Positions 30,501 to 38,600 of a stretch of 64,000 bases of DNA are shown one piece after another. A program made the translations under genes and the position numbers. Position 1 is the first letter of the stretch; every line of letters begins with the position of its first letter. This DNA is from CAJXMH01 sp964001305 (GTDB lineage Bacteria; Bacteroidota; Bacteroidia; Flavobacteriales_E; Vicingaceae): NCBI GenBank assembly GCA_964001305.1, contig CAXFAI010000036.1:186001-250000 (forward strand), given 5' to 3'. The notes below the pieces were generated by a model, which was not told the DNA's origin, did no database searches, and worked only from the letters and a program-made list of their open reading frames with translations.

Positions 30501-30559
30501 ACTTCATGAGAATATTCTCAGATCAAGAAACTACTATTAAAAGAATCATCATTGAATAG
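24593..30559 (+). CDS. Giant T9SS-secreted modular protein (Fn3, jelly-roll and GEVED domains)
   Basis: A 1988-residue protein with a signal peptide (1-22), then eight fibronectin-III-like modules (each opening with a Cys-Pro-type start and a conserved Trp, as in SSSSADLSWTEN) interleaved with about five jelly-roll/MAM-like modules. A GEVED domain lies at about residues 770-910 (motif EIWIDWNNDLDFEDAGENVY). The C-terminal T9SS type A sorting domain starts VNIYPNPNNGEFNLSF and ends in TTIKRIIIE. Two of its modules (about 25,330-25,870 and 28,385-28,935) are near copies of each other and similar to one in the preceding gene, so the two genes look like paralogues. It has its own promoter and terminator. 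Likely a surface adhesin or matrix protein; no enzyme signature was recognised. Confidence 0.88.
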   Translation: MKKLLLLIGLTFTLTFSQKLYSQCTGAQSSIDLTIDFTGDSYPEEDAWKIINTSTGATVDSVCFGVYSSGGTANITLCLDTGITYVLQALDDYGDGLDGSSWSIDYTFGGNIGTLGSNNYNVAINNPYCGASYSNNEVADSISFYVTYVAAPSCLPPTSLTSSNVSSSSADLSWTENNGASSWNLEYGPSGFTPGTGTTVNINSNPYTLTGLNAAAAYDWHINSDCGGSTSPNAFGGSFTTLFNSPRTITCNTGNLTSTFTEEFDNTNFWTGDIGSGTTARMWNIISGSTGSGSTGPTGAHSGSTYLYYEASSGTPTQATIVSNAIDLTGAIQVADLSFWMHAYGSSMGTFTLGVGTSSSGPFTTLFTWNQEHQTASSDPWENIGVDLDAYIGQTIYLQMDMLQGSNYYGDMSFDLFEIKTCANCVAPTALNSSNLSTSSADLSWTENGSATQWQIEFGTVGFSLGNGTSILTSSLTHSISGLSANTSYDSYVRSICGPADTSAWSALHNFNTPCAAVNSFPYIENFDGGLTNSVWNCWNVINDDSDGYTWSQASTYITPRSGSNTAHGMGSNNDHLISPQIALPGAMNMRLKIYDIVESSTYRNDYYVLVSTTGTAVSDFTDTLAFYSVTNTSWTERIIDLSAYSGMNIYIDFWQNYSGSTYYGFGLDDFTIEEIPACVAPTALTLDSLSSTTASISWTDNAGASNWDIEYDTTGFTQGTGNSTTASSSAHTISGLTANSSYDIYVRADCGSSQSSWVGPITVYTGYCIPSPSSVDNSGITNVSFSTVNNTTSTETNNYGDYSAMVGDISQTTTVAVDITYETGYTYVTEIWIDWNNDLDFEDAGENVYSGTSTSANPTTLNASFVVPLNAPLGHHRMRIGGADTGPPTPCYTGSYGSYEDYTVNVIAPPSCPAPNSELTSNISSNSFDLNWTEVGSATTWMIEYDTSGFALGTGNNSVISSNPTTISSLLANTSYDIYLRSICAIGDSSTWVGPINVTTLCNPFTATYTNNFDSEALDLLPSCWSMYDTYQTTAWIEVEDLTGSNAPYSGTQALYMYSSYGFSAGSDTLAAISPAYSDMKLGDKRFRFQAKSSSTSNQLIVGTVSSPLIPSSFVPLDTFSFASSYTFNEYVVEVTADNGYNGNDEYLVLAHGLGSTYSYIVIDDFVYEDIPSCNNVSNFATDSIMNTSIDLTWTAGGSEVDWDIEYGPTGFTLGAGTIAKASSSPYRLSGLTPSTTYDFYISGNCAKSTSPVIGPITATTYFNSPQGYSCSSGTNAPLFTEEFDNSNFWTGDLGTGSTARKWNVKSGGTTSGSTGPSSAHSGTYYLYYEASSGTPTQATIVSNGIDLSVASEYAELSFWIHAYGSTMGTFNLGVSSSAIGPFTNVFSWSDELQTSNGDAWENVGVDLSAYIGQTIYLQMDMQQGSDYYGDMSFDLFEINTCLSCLPPSSPSSSNISTTSVDLAWTANTATSWEIEYGPSGFTQGAGATITANSNPYTLSGLTSTTEYDWYLRELCGPGDESSWISGGTFTTLCDTYSLPFTENFENTGVIPNCWEQGVSNSEDWKFGSGTAATYGPTSGMGGSGYYAWLDDSSPHNTASSLESPNINLGAAANPGLEFQMWSESHASTESQFLLHIEVDAGSGFTNLRTLDVENNGWELQRISLYDYIGQTIKIRFTGEEVGTGYQKDIAIDNISIDDNFECEDPTNLVEVYKSDTSAVLLWDVNPTPGIYYWVQWKEYGTANWNNKFMSNNIGRHDVSGLKPNTSYLWQVRSNCMAGWSNPVWKHFKTLSAPCLVPTNIRTHWKFSDQVQVRWDTMPNSIHYRLRYREQGTTTWQPVIQTAETSYWIVGLTANTTYEYQVKSTCEWGFTSGTVWSSTYSFTTTGTAAPLAPSRLKFQSNENELDQQVNIYPNPNNGEFNLSFNLELDKSYRLEIRDVTGRLIQKEDLRGTGQTISKPMRIDDAAGVYFMRIFSDQETTIKRIIIE
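25330..28935 (+). repeat. Dispersed duplicated module inside the second giant T9SS gene
   Basis: The modules at about 25,330-25,870 and 28,385-28,935 both encode FTEEFDN.NFWTGD, YLYYEASSGTPTQATIVSN and YIGQTIYLQMDM. The intervening 2.5 kb holds other modules, so this is a dispersed rather than tandem duplication. Confidence 0.8.
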
Positions 30560-30575
30560 GTTTTAAAATAAATCC

Positions 30576-30612
30576 AAAAAGCCATCTTAGTTTAATAAGG
30601 TGGCTTTTTTTT
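30576..30612 (+). terminator. Terminator after the second giant T9SS gene
   Basis: AAAAAGCCATCTTA pairs with TAAGGTGGCTTTTT (one G-T pair) around a short loop, and is followed by a T9 run. Confidence 0.9.
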
Positions 30613-30632
30613 TACCATTCATCAAACCATAT

Positions 30633-30663
30633 TTGAAGAAGATTCGGTTAATATTTAATTTCG
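30633..30663 (+). promoter_or_regulatory. Probable promoter of the M13 peptidase gene
   Basis: TTG (30633-30635), a 20-base spacer and TAATTTCG (30656-30663, seven of eight). The leader would be very short, since the ATG is at 30676. Confidence 0.5.
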
Positions 30664-30675
30664 AAAAAAATTTCT

Positions 30676-32724
30676 ATGAAAAATCTACTTACCCTGACTG
30701 CCATTACCACTATTCTACTATTTGCTTGTCAACCTAAAGCAGACGAAAAGCAAGAAGAGCAGCAAATTAGAGAACATAAAGGGTTTCCATTATCAAATTT
30801 AGACTCCTCGGTTGAACCTTGTGATAATTTCTATCAATATGCAATTGGTGGATGGCTTAAAGAAAATCCTGTTCCATCTACCGAAAGCAGATGGAGTAGT
30901 TTTAATGTGGTTTTAGAAAGCAACAATAAAAAACTGAAAGCTATACTAGAAGAATTTTCCACTTCCGAACCATCTAAAGGTAGCATGGAACAGAAGATTG
31001 GCGACTTCTATTTAAGTATTATGGACTCTACCCGCGCTGAAGAACTGGGGATGAGTCCATTATCTGATGAATTGCAAAGGATTGAAAAAATTGAAAATGC
31101 AATAGATCTAATTCAGGTTGTTGCTTATCATAAAACAATCGGGGTAAATTCTCTTTTTGGACTATACGTTGGACAAGATGATAAAAACAGCGAGCAATAC
31201 ATTACTCATGTTTATCAAAGTGGGATTGGTTTACCAGACAAAGATTATTATTTGAAGGATGACGAAAAATCAAAAGAAATTCAAGATGCATATCTAGTTC
31301 ATATTGAAAAAATGATGGCTTTGGCTAAAATGGATAAACCAAAAGAGTTATCAAAAATTATTTATGAAATGGAAACCAACTTGGCGAAAATTTCTATGAG
31401 TAGAGTTGATCGTCGTGATCCTGAAAAGACATATAACAAGTTAGCAGTTTCTAAACTTCAAACTGACTTCAATAACATCAATTGGACAAGTGCTTTTAAT
31501 GAAATGGGTATCCAATCCATTGACTCAATCATTGTGGGACAACCTGATTTCTTTAGTGGAATAAACAACTACATAAGTGAATATAGTATAGACAATTGGA
31601 AGGCATATCTAAAATGGAGGTTGCTAGATAGTTACGCTTCAGAACTTAGTAGCGATTTTGTAAATCAAAATTTTGACTTCTTTGGCAAAACATTAAGTGG
31701 AACTGAAGAAATGAAACCGAGATGGAAAAGAGCTTTACAAAAAGTGAATGGTAATGTTGGTCAATTATTAGGAAAAGCATTTGTTGAAAAACATTTCTCC
31801 GAAAGCTCCAAAGCTGATGTAGCACAAATGGTAGAAAATTTAAGAGCGGTATTTAAGGAAAGAATCATGAAGCTGGATTGGATGAGTGAAGAAACCAAAT
31901 TAAAAGCCATTGAAAAATTAGAAGCTTTTGATAAAAAAATTGGCTACCCTGATAAGTGGAAAGACTATTCTTCTCTTGAAATTACCGCCGATAACCAAGT
32001 GCAAAACGTAATGAATTCGTCGAAATTTAATTTTGAATACATGATTAATAAGCTTGGAAAACCAATTGACCGTGACGAATGGTTTATGAATCCACAAACG
32101 GTAAATGCATATTACAGTTCATCTAAAAATGAGATTGTTTTCCCAGCAGGAATTTTACAACCTCCATTTTATGACCCCAATGCTGACGATGCTTTAAATT
32201 ATGGCGGAATTGGAGCCGTTATTGGGCATGAATTTACTCACGGATTCGATGACCAAGGAAGTAAATATGATGCAAAAGGCAATCTTTCCAATTGGTGGAC
32301 GGATGAGGATCGAAAGCGTTTTGAAGAAAGAGCGCAACTTGTAGTTAGTCAATTTGATGGATTTGAACCCTTAGATAGCTTGCACGTTAATGGAGAATTG
32401 ACCTTGGGTGAAAATATCGCTGATTTAGGTGGTGTTACCTTAGCCTATCACGCTTTGGAAAAAGAGTTAGAAAAGAAAGGTAAACCAGAACCGATTGATG
32501 GCTATAGCTACCAACAACGTTTTTTCTTAGGTTGGGCTCAAGTTTGGCATATGAATATGACTGAAAAAGAATTGAGAAAGCGAGTAGCTACAGACCCGCA
32601 CTCTCCTGGTGAATACCGCGTAAATGGACCGCTTGCCAATATGGTTGAGTTTGCCAATGCATTTGACTGTGGACCAGGTTCTCCAATGGTAAATAGCGAC
32701 TCTACAAAAGCAATTATTTGGTAA
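30676..32724 (+). CDS. M13-family (neprilysin/PepO-like) zinc metallopeptidase lipoprotein
   Basis: A 682-residue protein with a lipobox (LLFAC, lipidated Cys18) and then the two-part M13 fold. The N-terminal SVEPCDNFYQYAIGGWLKEN is characteristic. The zinc site is HEFTH at 518-522 in VIGHEFTHGFDDQGS, the third ligand Glu579 lies in GENIADLGG, and the substrate-binding NAYYSSSKNEIVFPAGILQP precedes it. M13 enzymes cut small peptides; this one should sit on a membrane facing the periplasm or surface. Length is typical. It is followed directly by the YkvA-like gene (no gap), which suggests co-transcription. Confidence 0.94.
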   Translation: MKNLLTLTAITTILLFACQPKADEKQEEQQIREHKGFPLSNLDSSVEPCDNFYQYAIGGWLKENPVPSTESRWSSFNVVLESNNKKLKAILEEFSTSEPSKGSMEQKIGDFYLSIMDSTRAEELGMSPLSDELQRIEKIENAIDLIQVVAYHKTIGVNSLFGLYVGQDDKNSEQYITHVYQSGIGLPDKDYYLKDDEKSKEIQDAYLVHIEKMMALAKMDKPKELSKIIYEMETNLAKISMSRVDRRDPEKTYNKLAVSKLQTDFNNINWTSAFNEMGIQSIDSIIVGQPDFFSGINNYISEYSIDNWKAYLKWRLLDSYASELSSDFVNQNFDFFGKTLSGTEEMKPRWKRALQKVNGNVGQLLGKAFVEKHFSESSKADVAQMVENLRAVFKERIMKLDWMSEETKLKAIEKLEAFDKKIGYPDKWKDYSSLEITADNQVQNVMNSSKFNFEYMINKLGKPIDRDEWFMNPQTVNAYYSSSKNEIVFPAGILQPPFYDPNADDALNYGGIGAVIGHEFTHGFDDQGSKYDAKGNLSNWWTDEDRKRFEERAQLVVSQFDGFEPLDSLHVNGELTLGENIADLGGVTLAYHALEKELEKKGKPEPIDGYSYQQRFFLGWAQVWHMNMTEKELRKRVATDPHSPGEYRVNGPLANMVEFANAFDCGPGSPMVNSDSTKAIIW

Positions 32725-33132
32725 GTGACTGAAAAAGAACCAAGGGGATTTAAAAAAGCAAAGCAAAAAGCAGAATCTTTTCTTTCAAACAAAGAAAAAC
32801 TAAAGAAACTGCTTCAAGATGGGGAACAGAAAGCCCTAGCTAAAAAACAGAAGTTAGAAAGTGTTTGGACAGATGTTCAAACACTTTTTCGCTTGGTAAA
32901 AGCTTGGGTAAAAAAAGAGTATACGGCAATTCCATGGAAAAGCATCTTATATATTATTGCATCTGTTCTCTATTTTGTAAATCCTCTAGATGTAATACCT
33001 GACTTCATTCCCCTAACTGGATTACTGGATGATATCACAATACTTACTTTTGTTATTAACTCTGTAAAAGGAGATATAGAAGAATTCAAAAAATGGGAAA
33101 TTTCGAACGAAGAGGGTGAAACTATTTCATAA
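32725..33132 (+). CDS. YkvA family (DUF1232) small membrane protein
   Basis: A 135-residue protein with a charged, Lys/Glu-rich N-terminal helix (about 1-60) followed by the DUF1232 hallmark ILYIIASVLYFVNPLDVIPD (about residues 75-95) and FIPLTGLLDDITILTFV. The hydrophobic segment suggests membrane association. The function of the family is not established. It starts with GTG immediately after the M13 peptidase stop and overlaps the next gene by 17 bases, so translational coupling is likely. Confidence 0.86.
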   Translation: MTEKEPRGFKKAKQKAESFLSNKEKLKKLLQDGEQKALAKKQKLESVWTDVQTLFRLVKAWVKKEYTAIPWKSILYIIASVLYFVNPLDVIPDFIPLTGLLDDITILTFVINSVKGDIEEFKKWEISNEEGETIS

Positions 33133-33901
33133 GGTATTTTCTTTTATTACTTACTTATTAAGAAGTTTCCATCTTCATGGAATCCACTCCCCTTTTGTGT
33201 TCAACCTTCAGCATGATGTAATCCGAAGTAAAGAAAGGTATTATGCTTTCGATGAAATTGAATCTATTCGAGCCAAATTACTTTTAACCACTAAAGAAAT
33301 AGAAGTTGAAGATTTTGGTGCTGGTTCTACATATACAAAAAGTAATACAAGAACGATTCAGAGCATTGCAAAGCAAGCGAGTAAAAAACCCAAACATGCT
33401 CAGCTACTATTCAGAATTGCTTATCACTTCCAACCAAAAACGATTTTAGAATTAGGGACATCGCTTGGACTTACTACAGCCTATTTAGGAAAAGCTTGCC
33501 CAAATGCTAAAATCATTACCCTAGAGGGGTCTGATTCCATAGCAAAAGTGGCAACAGTAAACCACAATAAACTAAACATTCACAATATTAAATTGCTTGT
33601 TGGTGAATTTAGCCAACACCTCGATTCGGCGATTGAAGATCTGCAAACCATTGATTTTGCTTACGTTGATGGCAACCATAAAAAAGAGCCCACTCTTGCC
33701 TACTTTGAAAAACTTTTACCGCATAAAAGCGAAAATTCCATTTTTGTTTTTGATGATATCTATTGGTCGAAAGAAATGACCGCCGCATGGAAAGAAATTA
33801 AAAAGCATAAAGCCGTAAGACAAACTATTGATCTTTATGAATTTGGCTTGGTTTTCTTTAAGAATGACCAAGAAAGGGAACATTTTACCGTTTATCACTA
33901 A
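33116..33901 (+). CDS. Class I SAM-dependent methyltransferase (O-methyltransferase-like)
   Basis: A 261-residue protein with a GTG start at 33116. The N-terminus has LHGIHSPFVFNL, seen in a group of Bacteroidota methyltransferases. The SAM-binding motif is ILELGTSLGLTTAYLGKACP (about residues 104-123), followed by the acidic strand end ITLEGSD and, later, IDFAYVDGNHKKEP, which resembles the metal/substrate region of O-methyltransferases. The substrate is unknown. It overlaps the YkvA gene by 17 bases and probably ends that transcript, since a fresh promoter precedes the next gene. Confidence 0.8.
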   Translation: MKLFHKVFSFITYLLRSFHLHGIHSPFVFNLQHDVIRSKERYYAFDEIESIRAKLLLTTKEIEVEDFGAGSTYTKSNTRTIQSIAKQASKKPKHAQLLFRIAYHFQPKTILELGTSLGLTTAYLGKACPNAKIITLEGSDSIAKVATVNHNKLNIHNIKLLVGEFSQHLDSAIEDLQTIDFAYVDGNHKKEPTLAYFEKLLPHKSENSIFVFDDIYWSKEMTAAWKEIKKHKAVRQTIDLYEFGLVFFKNDQEREHFTVYH

Positions 33902-33929
33902 CTTTCTAAAGTCAACATTGGTAAAAGTT

Positions 33930-33937
33930 TACATTTG
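33930..33937 (+). promoter_or_regulatory. -7 element placing the ABC ATPase mRNA start near its ATG
   Basis: TACATTTG matches TAnnTTTG exactly and ends 4 bases before the ATG at 33942. If used, the mRNA would be leaderless or start within the first codons. No -33 TTG at the standard distance. Confidence 0.4.
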
Positions 33938-33941
33938 ACTT

Positions 33942-34661
33942 ATGCAAGAAGAATTGCCCATCATAAAAATTGAACGTTTAGTTAGAAACTTTAGACTTGG
34001 CAAACAATTAATTAAGGTGCTAAAAGGCTTAGAGTTTTCCATAAATAAGAATGAATATGTTGCTTTAATGGGCCCCTCAGGTTCAGGAAAATCTACCTTA
34101 ATGAATATTTTAGGGTGTCTTGACACGCCAACCTCTGGAACCTACTTATTAAATAAAAAGGATGTAAGTAGCCTATCAGATGATGAGTTAGCAGAAATTC
34201 GAAATAAAGAAATCGGCTTTGTATTTCAAACATTTAATTTGTTGCCACGCTCTTCAGCTTTAGATAATGTTGCTCTGCCATTGGTTTATGCTGGTTTAAA
34301 CAAAAATGAGAGAGAGCAAAAAGCATTGCAAGTACTTGAACAAGTAGGTTTAGGAGACCGTGTTAAACATAAACCAAATGAATTATCAGGAGGTCAACGT
34401 CAAAGAGTTGCAGTTGCGAGAGCGCTGGTAAATAATCCATCTATCATTCTGGCAGATGAGCCAACTGGAAACTTGGACTCAAAGACTTCTTATGAGATTA
34501 TGGCACTATTTGATGAGATTCATAAAAATGGAAATACGATTATTCTCGTTACTCATGAAGAAGACATCGCTCAGCATGCCCATCGAATTATTCGATTAAA
34601 AGATGGCCAAATAGAGAAAGATGAATTGAACAAAAGTGTAAGTTCGTTTGCTAATTCTTGA
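33942..34661 (+). CDS. ABC transporter ATP-binding protein (MacB/LolD type)
   Basis: A 239-residue ATPase with Walker A GPSGSGKST (about residues 44-52), Q-loop FVFQTFNLLPRS, signature LSGGQRQRVAVARAL (about 147-161), Walker B IILADEPTGNLD and switch His in TIILVTHEE. The motif spacing and VFQTFNLLPR are typical of the MacB/LolD/FtsE group, which drives lipoprotein release or macrolide/peptide extrusion together with an FtsX-like permease. No permease is adjacent, so the partner lies elsewhere. Its TGA overlaps the region upstream of the next gene, which starts 14 bases later. Confidence 0.92.
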   Translation: MQEELPIIKIERLVRNFRLGKQLIKVLKGLEFSINKNEYVALMGPSGSGKSTLMNILGCLDTPTSGTYLLNKKDVSSLSDDELAEIRNKEIGFVFQTFNLLPRSSALDNVALPLVYAGLNKNEREQKALQVLEQVGLGDRVKHKPNELSGGQRQRVAVARALVNNPSIILADEPTGNLDSKTSYEIMALFDEIHKNGNTIILVTHEEDIAQHAHRIIRLKDGQIEKDELNKSVSSFANS

Positions 34662-34675
34662 TACAAAAAGAATCC

Positions 34676-35227
34676 ATGAAAATTTATACCAAGAAAGGAG
34701 ATAGTGGCCAAACGTCACTTATTGGAGGAACCAGAGTTGCCAAACATGATTTGAGAATAGAGTCTTATGGAACTGTAGATGAATTAAACTCTTATATGGG
34801 TTTAATTCGAGATTACAATACAGACCCTGAAGTGAAGGCAGTTATTCTTGAAATACAAGACCGCTTATTTACAATCGGTTCGCATTTGGCTGCTGATCCC
34901 GAAAGATCTAAAATGAAATTACCTGAACTATTCAACTCAGATGTTATTTATTTAGAAGAACAAATTGACAAAATGGATCTTGAGCTGGAACCTATGAGAT
35001 CATTTATTCTTCCAGGTGGAGACCCGATTATATCTTCAACCCACATTGCACGTTGCGTTTGCAGAAGAGCTGAGAGAATAACTGTTCATTTAGCTGAAAC
35101 AGAAAAAGTTGATGAATTAATCATTCAATACCTCAATCGACTATCTGATTATCTGTTTACATTATCGCGTAAATTGAGCAAAGATTTGAGAGCAGAAGAA
35201 ATTCCTTGGAAACCCAAATCTAATTAA
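34676..35227 (+). CDS. PduO-type cob(I)alamin adenosyltransferase
   Basis: A cytoplasmic enzyme that transfers the adenosyl group of ATP to cob(I)alamin, giving coenzyme B12. Signature residues are KIYTKKGDSGQTSLIGGTRV (residues 2-21, ATP-binding), ESYGTVDELNSYMGL, and the C-terminal RCVCRRAERITVHL with the ATP-binding Arg residues. The ATG at 34676 was chosen because the family begins at this motif; an upstream TTG at 34658 would overlap the ABC ATPase stop. Implies a B12-dependent enzyme such as methylmalonyl-CoA mutase or a ribonucleotide reductase outside the window. It is 183 residues long, normal for PduO-type proteins. Confidence 0.92.
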   Translation: MKIYTKKGDSGQTSLIGGTRVAKHDLRIESYGTVDELNSYMGLIRDYNTDPEVKAVILEIQDRLFTIGSHLAADPERSKMKLPELFNSDVIYLEEQIDKMDLELEPMRSFILPGGDPIISSTHIARCVCRRAERITVHLAETEKVDELIIQYLNRLSDYLFTLSRKLSKDLRAEEIPWKPKSN

Positions 35228-35277
35228 CACACTGATAATCAAAACCCTATATCACTTTTAATAATTCGCTTTAAAAG

Positions 35278-35307
35278 TTGATTTTAGTATCAAAAAAATT
35301 ACTTTTG
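35278..35307 (+). promoter_or_regulatory. Promoter of the DUF2795 gene
   Basis: TTG (35278-35280), a 19-base spacer and TACTTTTG (35300-35307) match the Bacteroidota consensus perfectly. The leader is about 18 bases. Confidence 0.75.
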
Positions 35308-35331
35308 CGATAATTACAAAACGGCATAAAT

Positions 35332-35553
35332 ATGTATTGGACATTAGAATTAGCCTCTTATCTTGAAGACGCCCCATGGCCAGCTACCAAAGACGAATTG
35401 ATTGACTATGCAATTCGTGCAGGTGCACCTTTAGAAGTAGTAGAAAACTTACAAGAAATAGAGGACGAAGGAGAATCTTATGAAACGATAGAAGACATTT
35501 GGCCGGATTATCCAACCAAAGAAGATTTCTTCTTCAATGAAGATGAATATTAG
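35332..35553 (+). CDS. DUF2795-like small acidic protein
   Basis: A 73-residue, strongly acidic protein (many Glu/Asp, C-terminus FFFNEDEY). The segment ELASYLEDAPWPATKDELIDYAIRAGAPLEVVENLQEI matches the DUF2795 pattern (a small helical domain). It has a near-perfect promoter and its own terminator, so it is a separate, probably well-expressed unit. Such proteins are conserved in Bacteroidota; function is not known. Confidence 0.85.
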   Translation: MYWTLELASYLEDAPWPATKDELIDYAIRAGAPLEVVENLQEIEDEGESYETIEDIWPDYPTKEDFFFNEDEY

Positions 35554-35573
35554 ATAAAATCAGTCACATTCAT

Positions 35574-35607
35574 AAAAAAGGTTATTTCAGAGGAAATAGC
35601 CTTTTTT
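35574..35607 (+). terminator. Terminator after the DUF2795 gene
   Basis: GGTTATTTC (35580-35588) pairs with GAAATAGCC (35593-35601, one G-T pair) around AGAG, flanked by A6 and T7. Confidence 0.9.
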
Positions 35608-35646
35608 TATGCCCATTGGTTAAGCCTTTAGGAGTTCTAAAATGAG

Positions 35647-35654
35647 TAACTTTG
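35647..35654 (+). promoter_or_regulatory. -7 element of secA
   Basis: TAACTTTG matches TAnnTTTG exactly, 36 bases before the secA ATG. No -33 TTG at standard distance. It overlaps the upstream in-frame non-ATG extension, supporting the ATG at 35691. Confidence 0.5.
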
Positions 35655-35690
35655 GTCTCCTTTTTTAAAAACTTAAACACCGAAACTTTT

Positions 35691-38600
35691 ATGTTTGGTT
35701 CACTTACAAAAACTTTTAAGAAAATTCTAGGCAGCAAAGCTGATCGCGATATAAAAGAAGTCATGCCTTTGGTTGAAAAAATCAAAGCGGTTTACCCTCA
35801 ACTAGCAAGTCTTTCAAATGATGAGTTAAGACAGAAAACAACAGATTTCAAACAAACCATCAACGAATATATTGCTAAAGAGCAAGAAGAAATAGAGCAA
35901 TTAAAAGCTCAGGCTGAAGCGGAAGAATCTACAGATCAAAAAGAATCCATCTACAAGCAAATCGATGATATTGAATCTAGCATTGACAACAAACTTGAAG
36001 AAGTTTTAGAGCGAATTCTACCAGAAGCTTTTGCTGTAGTTAAGGAAACTGCTCGCCGGTTTGCTGAAACAAAAGCAGTAAAAGTAACGGCCAGTGAAAT
36101 GGATAAAGACATTGCTGCAAAAAGAGATAGTGTAGAAATTGAGGGAGATCAAGCTATTTGGCACAATCAGTGGAACGCTTCTGGTGCTGAAATTACTTGG
36201 GATATGGTTCACTATGATGTTCAGTTGATTGGTGGAATCACTTTGCATAAAGGAAAGATTGCTGAAATGGCAACCGGAGAAGGAAAAACCTTAGTAGCAA
36301 CTTTACCAGTATACTTAAACGCCTTAACAGGAAGAGGTGTTCATTTGGTAACTGTAAATGATTACTTAGCACGAAGAGATGCCGAGTGGATGGGACCTAT
36401 TTTTGAATTTCATGGCCTAACGGTAGATTGTATCGACAACCATCAGCCCAACTCTGCTGAAAGAAGAACAGCATATCAAGCGGATATTACATACGGTACT
36501 AATAATGAATTCGGCTTTGATTACTTGAGGGACAATATGTCAAGAACTCCTGAAGAGCTCGTTCAAAGAAAGCATCATTATGCCATTATTGATGAAGTTG
36601 ATTCGGTTTTAATTGATGATGCAAGAACTCCTTTAATTATTTCAGGACCAACTCCAAAAGGAGACAAGCATGAATTTGCAGAATTAAAGCCTGTGGTTGA
36701 GAAGTTAGTTACTGCTCAGAGGAGACTAATTACCACTTTGATTGCAGATGCTAAGAAAAAACTAACTCAAGAAGTTGAGGACAGCAAAGCTCAAAAAAAG
36801 CTTCAAGAAGATGGCGGAATGGCTTTGCTTCGTTCCTACAGGGGATTGCCTAAAAATAAAGCATTAATCAAATTTTTAAGTGAGCCTGGTATTCGTTCTC
36901 AGTTGCAGAAAACTGAAAATTACTACATGCAAGACCAAGGTAAGGAAATGCATTTGGTAGATGAAGAATTATTCTTTGTGATTGATGAGAAAAACAACTC
37001 CATAGAGCTAACTGAGAAGGGAATCGAATTGATTTCTGGAAACAACACTTCCGACGATTTCTTTGTGCTTCCTGACATTAATATGGAGCTTAGTGAAATT
37101 GACAATTCAAGTATTGACGAACAAGAAAAAATTGCTGCAAAAGATCGAATTATACAAGATTATTCAATCAAAGCAGAACGAATCCATACAGTAAATCAAC
37201 TTTTAAAGGCCTATACCCTATTCGAAAAAGACACTGAATACGTGGTTATGGACAATAAGGTTAAAATTGTTGATGAACAAACTGGTCGTATTATGGAAGG
37301 TCGTCGTTATTCAGACGGGCTTCACCAAGCGATAGAATCAAAGGAAAATGTAAAGGTTGAAGCAGCAACTCAAACCTATGCAACCGTAACGCTTCAGAAT
37401 TACTTTAGAATGTACCACAAGCTATCTGGGATGACTGGTACAGCAGAAACTGAAGCAGGAGAGTTTTGGGATATTTACGAACTAGATGTTGTTGTAATTC
37501 CGACCAACAAGCCAATTGCAAGAGATGATCGAGAAGATTTGGTTTTTAAAACTACTCGAGAAAAATACAATGCAGTAATTGACGAAATTGAAGTATTGGT
37601 AAAACAAAACAGGCCTGTGCTTGTAGGTACAACTTCAGTAGAAATCTCTGAGTTATTGAGCAGAATGCTTAAAATGAAAAATATTAAGCACAATGTTTTG
37701 AACGCAAAACTTCACCAAAAAGAAGCCGATATTGTAGCTGAAGCCGGTAAGCCTGGTAACGTAACCATTGCTACGAATATGGCAGGTAGAGGTACTGACA
37801 TTAAGTTGAGCAAAGAAGTTAAAGATGCCGGTGGATTAGCCATAATTGGAACTGAAAGACATGAATCGAGACGAGTTGACCGTCAGTTAAGAGGTAGAGC
37901 AGGTAGACAAGGGGACCCAGGTAGCTCTCAATTTTATGTTTCTTTAGAAGACAATTTGATGCGTTTATTTGGCTCAGATCGTATTGCCAAATTAATGGAC
38001 AGAATGGGTCATGAGGATGGTGAAGTCATACAACATTCCATGATTACCAAATCGATTGAGCGTGCTCAGAAAAAGGTTGAAGAAAACAACTTTGGTATTC
38101 GAAAGCGACTGTTGGAGTACGACGATGTGATGAATTCTCAAAGAGAAGTAATTTATCGTAGAAGAAAGAATGCCCTGTTTGGAGAGCGTTTAAATGTTGA
38201 TATCGCCAATATGATTTACGATACTGTTGGCAGTATTGTACAGGAAAATACAGATGTCCGAGATTTTGAAAACTTCAAGTTTGAACTCATTAGAAATCTT
38301 TCAATAGAAAGTCCTGTTAGCGAAGACGATTACATGAAAATGAATGCGAATGAACTAACAGAGAACATCAATGAGCTATGCGTTGAAGCCTACAAACAAA
38401 AGACTTCATTAGTTGCGAAATCCGCTTATCCGGTGATTAAAAACGTATACGAAAACGAGGCTAATAATTATCAAAACATTGTTGTTCCATTTACCGACGG
38501 AAAGAAAACCATTCAGGTGGTTAGCCCTTTAGAAAAGGCTTATGAATCGGAAGGAAAAGAATTAAATCGCTCTTTTGAGAAGAATGTTATCTTAGCTATG

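Noticed and set aside
18385..30559. Repeats as CRISPR or mobile-element repeats
   Set aside because: They are in-frame protein modules with gradual divergence, no spacer structure, and no transposase nearby.
35652..35690. N-terminal extension of SecA from a non-ATG start
   Set aside because: The promoter element at 35647-35654 overlaps it and SecA homologues start near the ATG at 35691.
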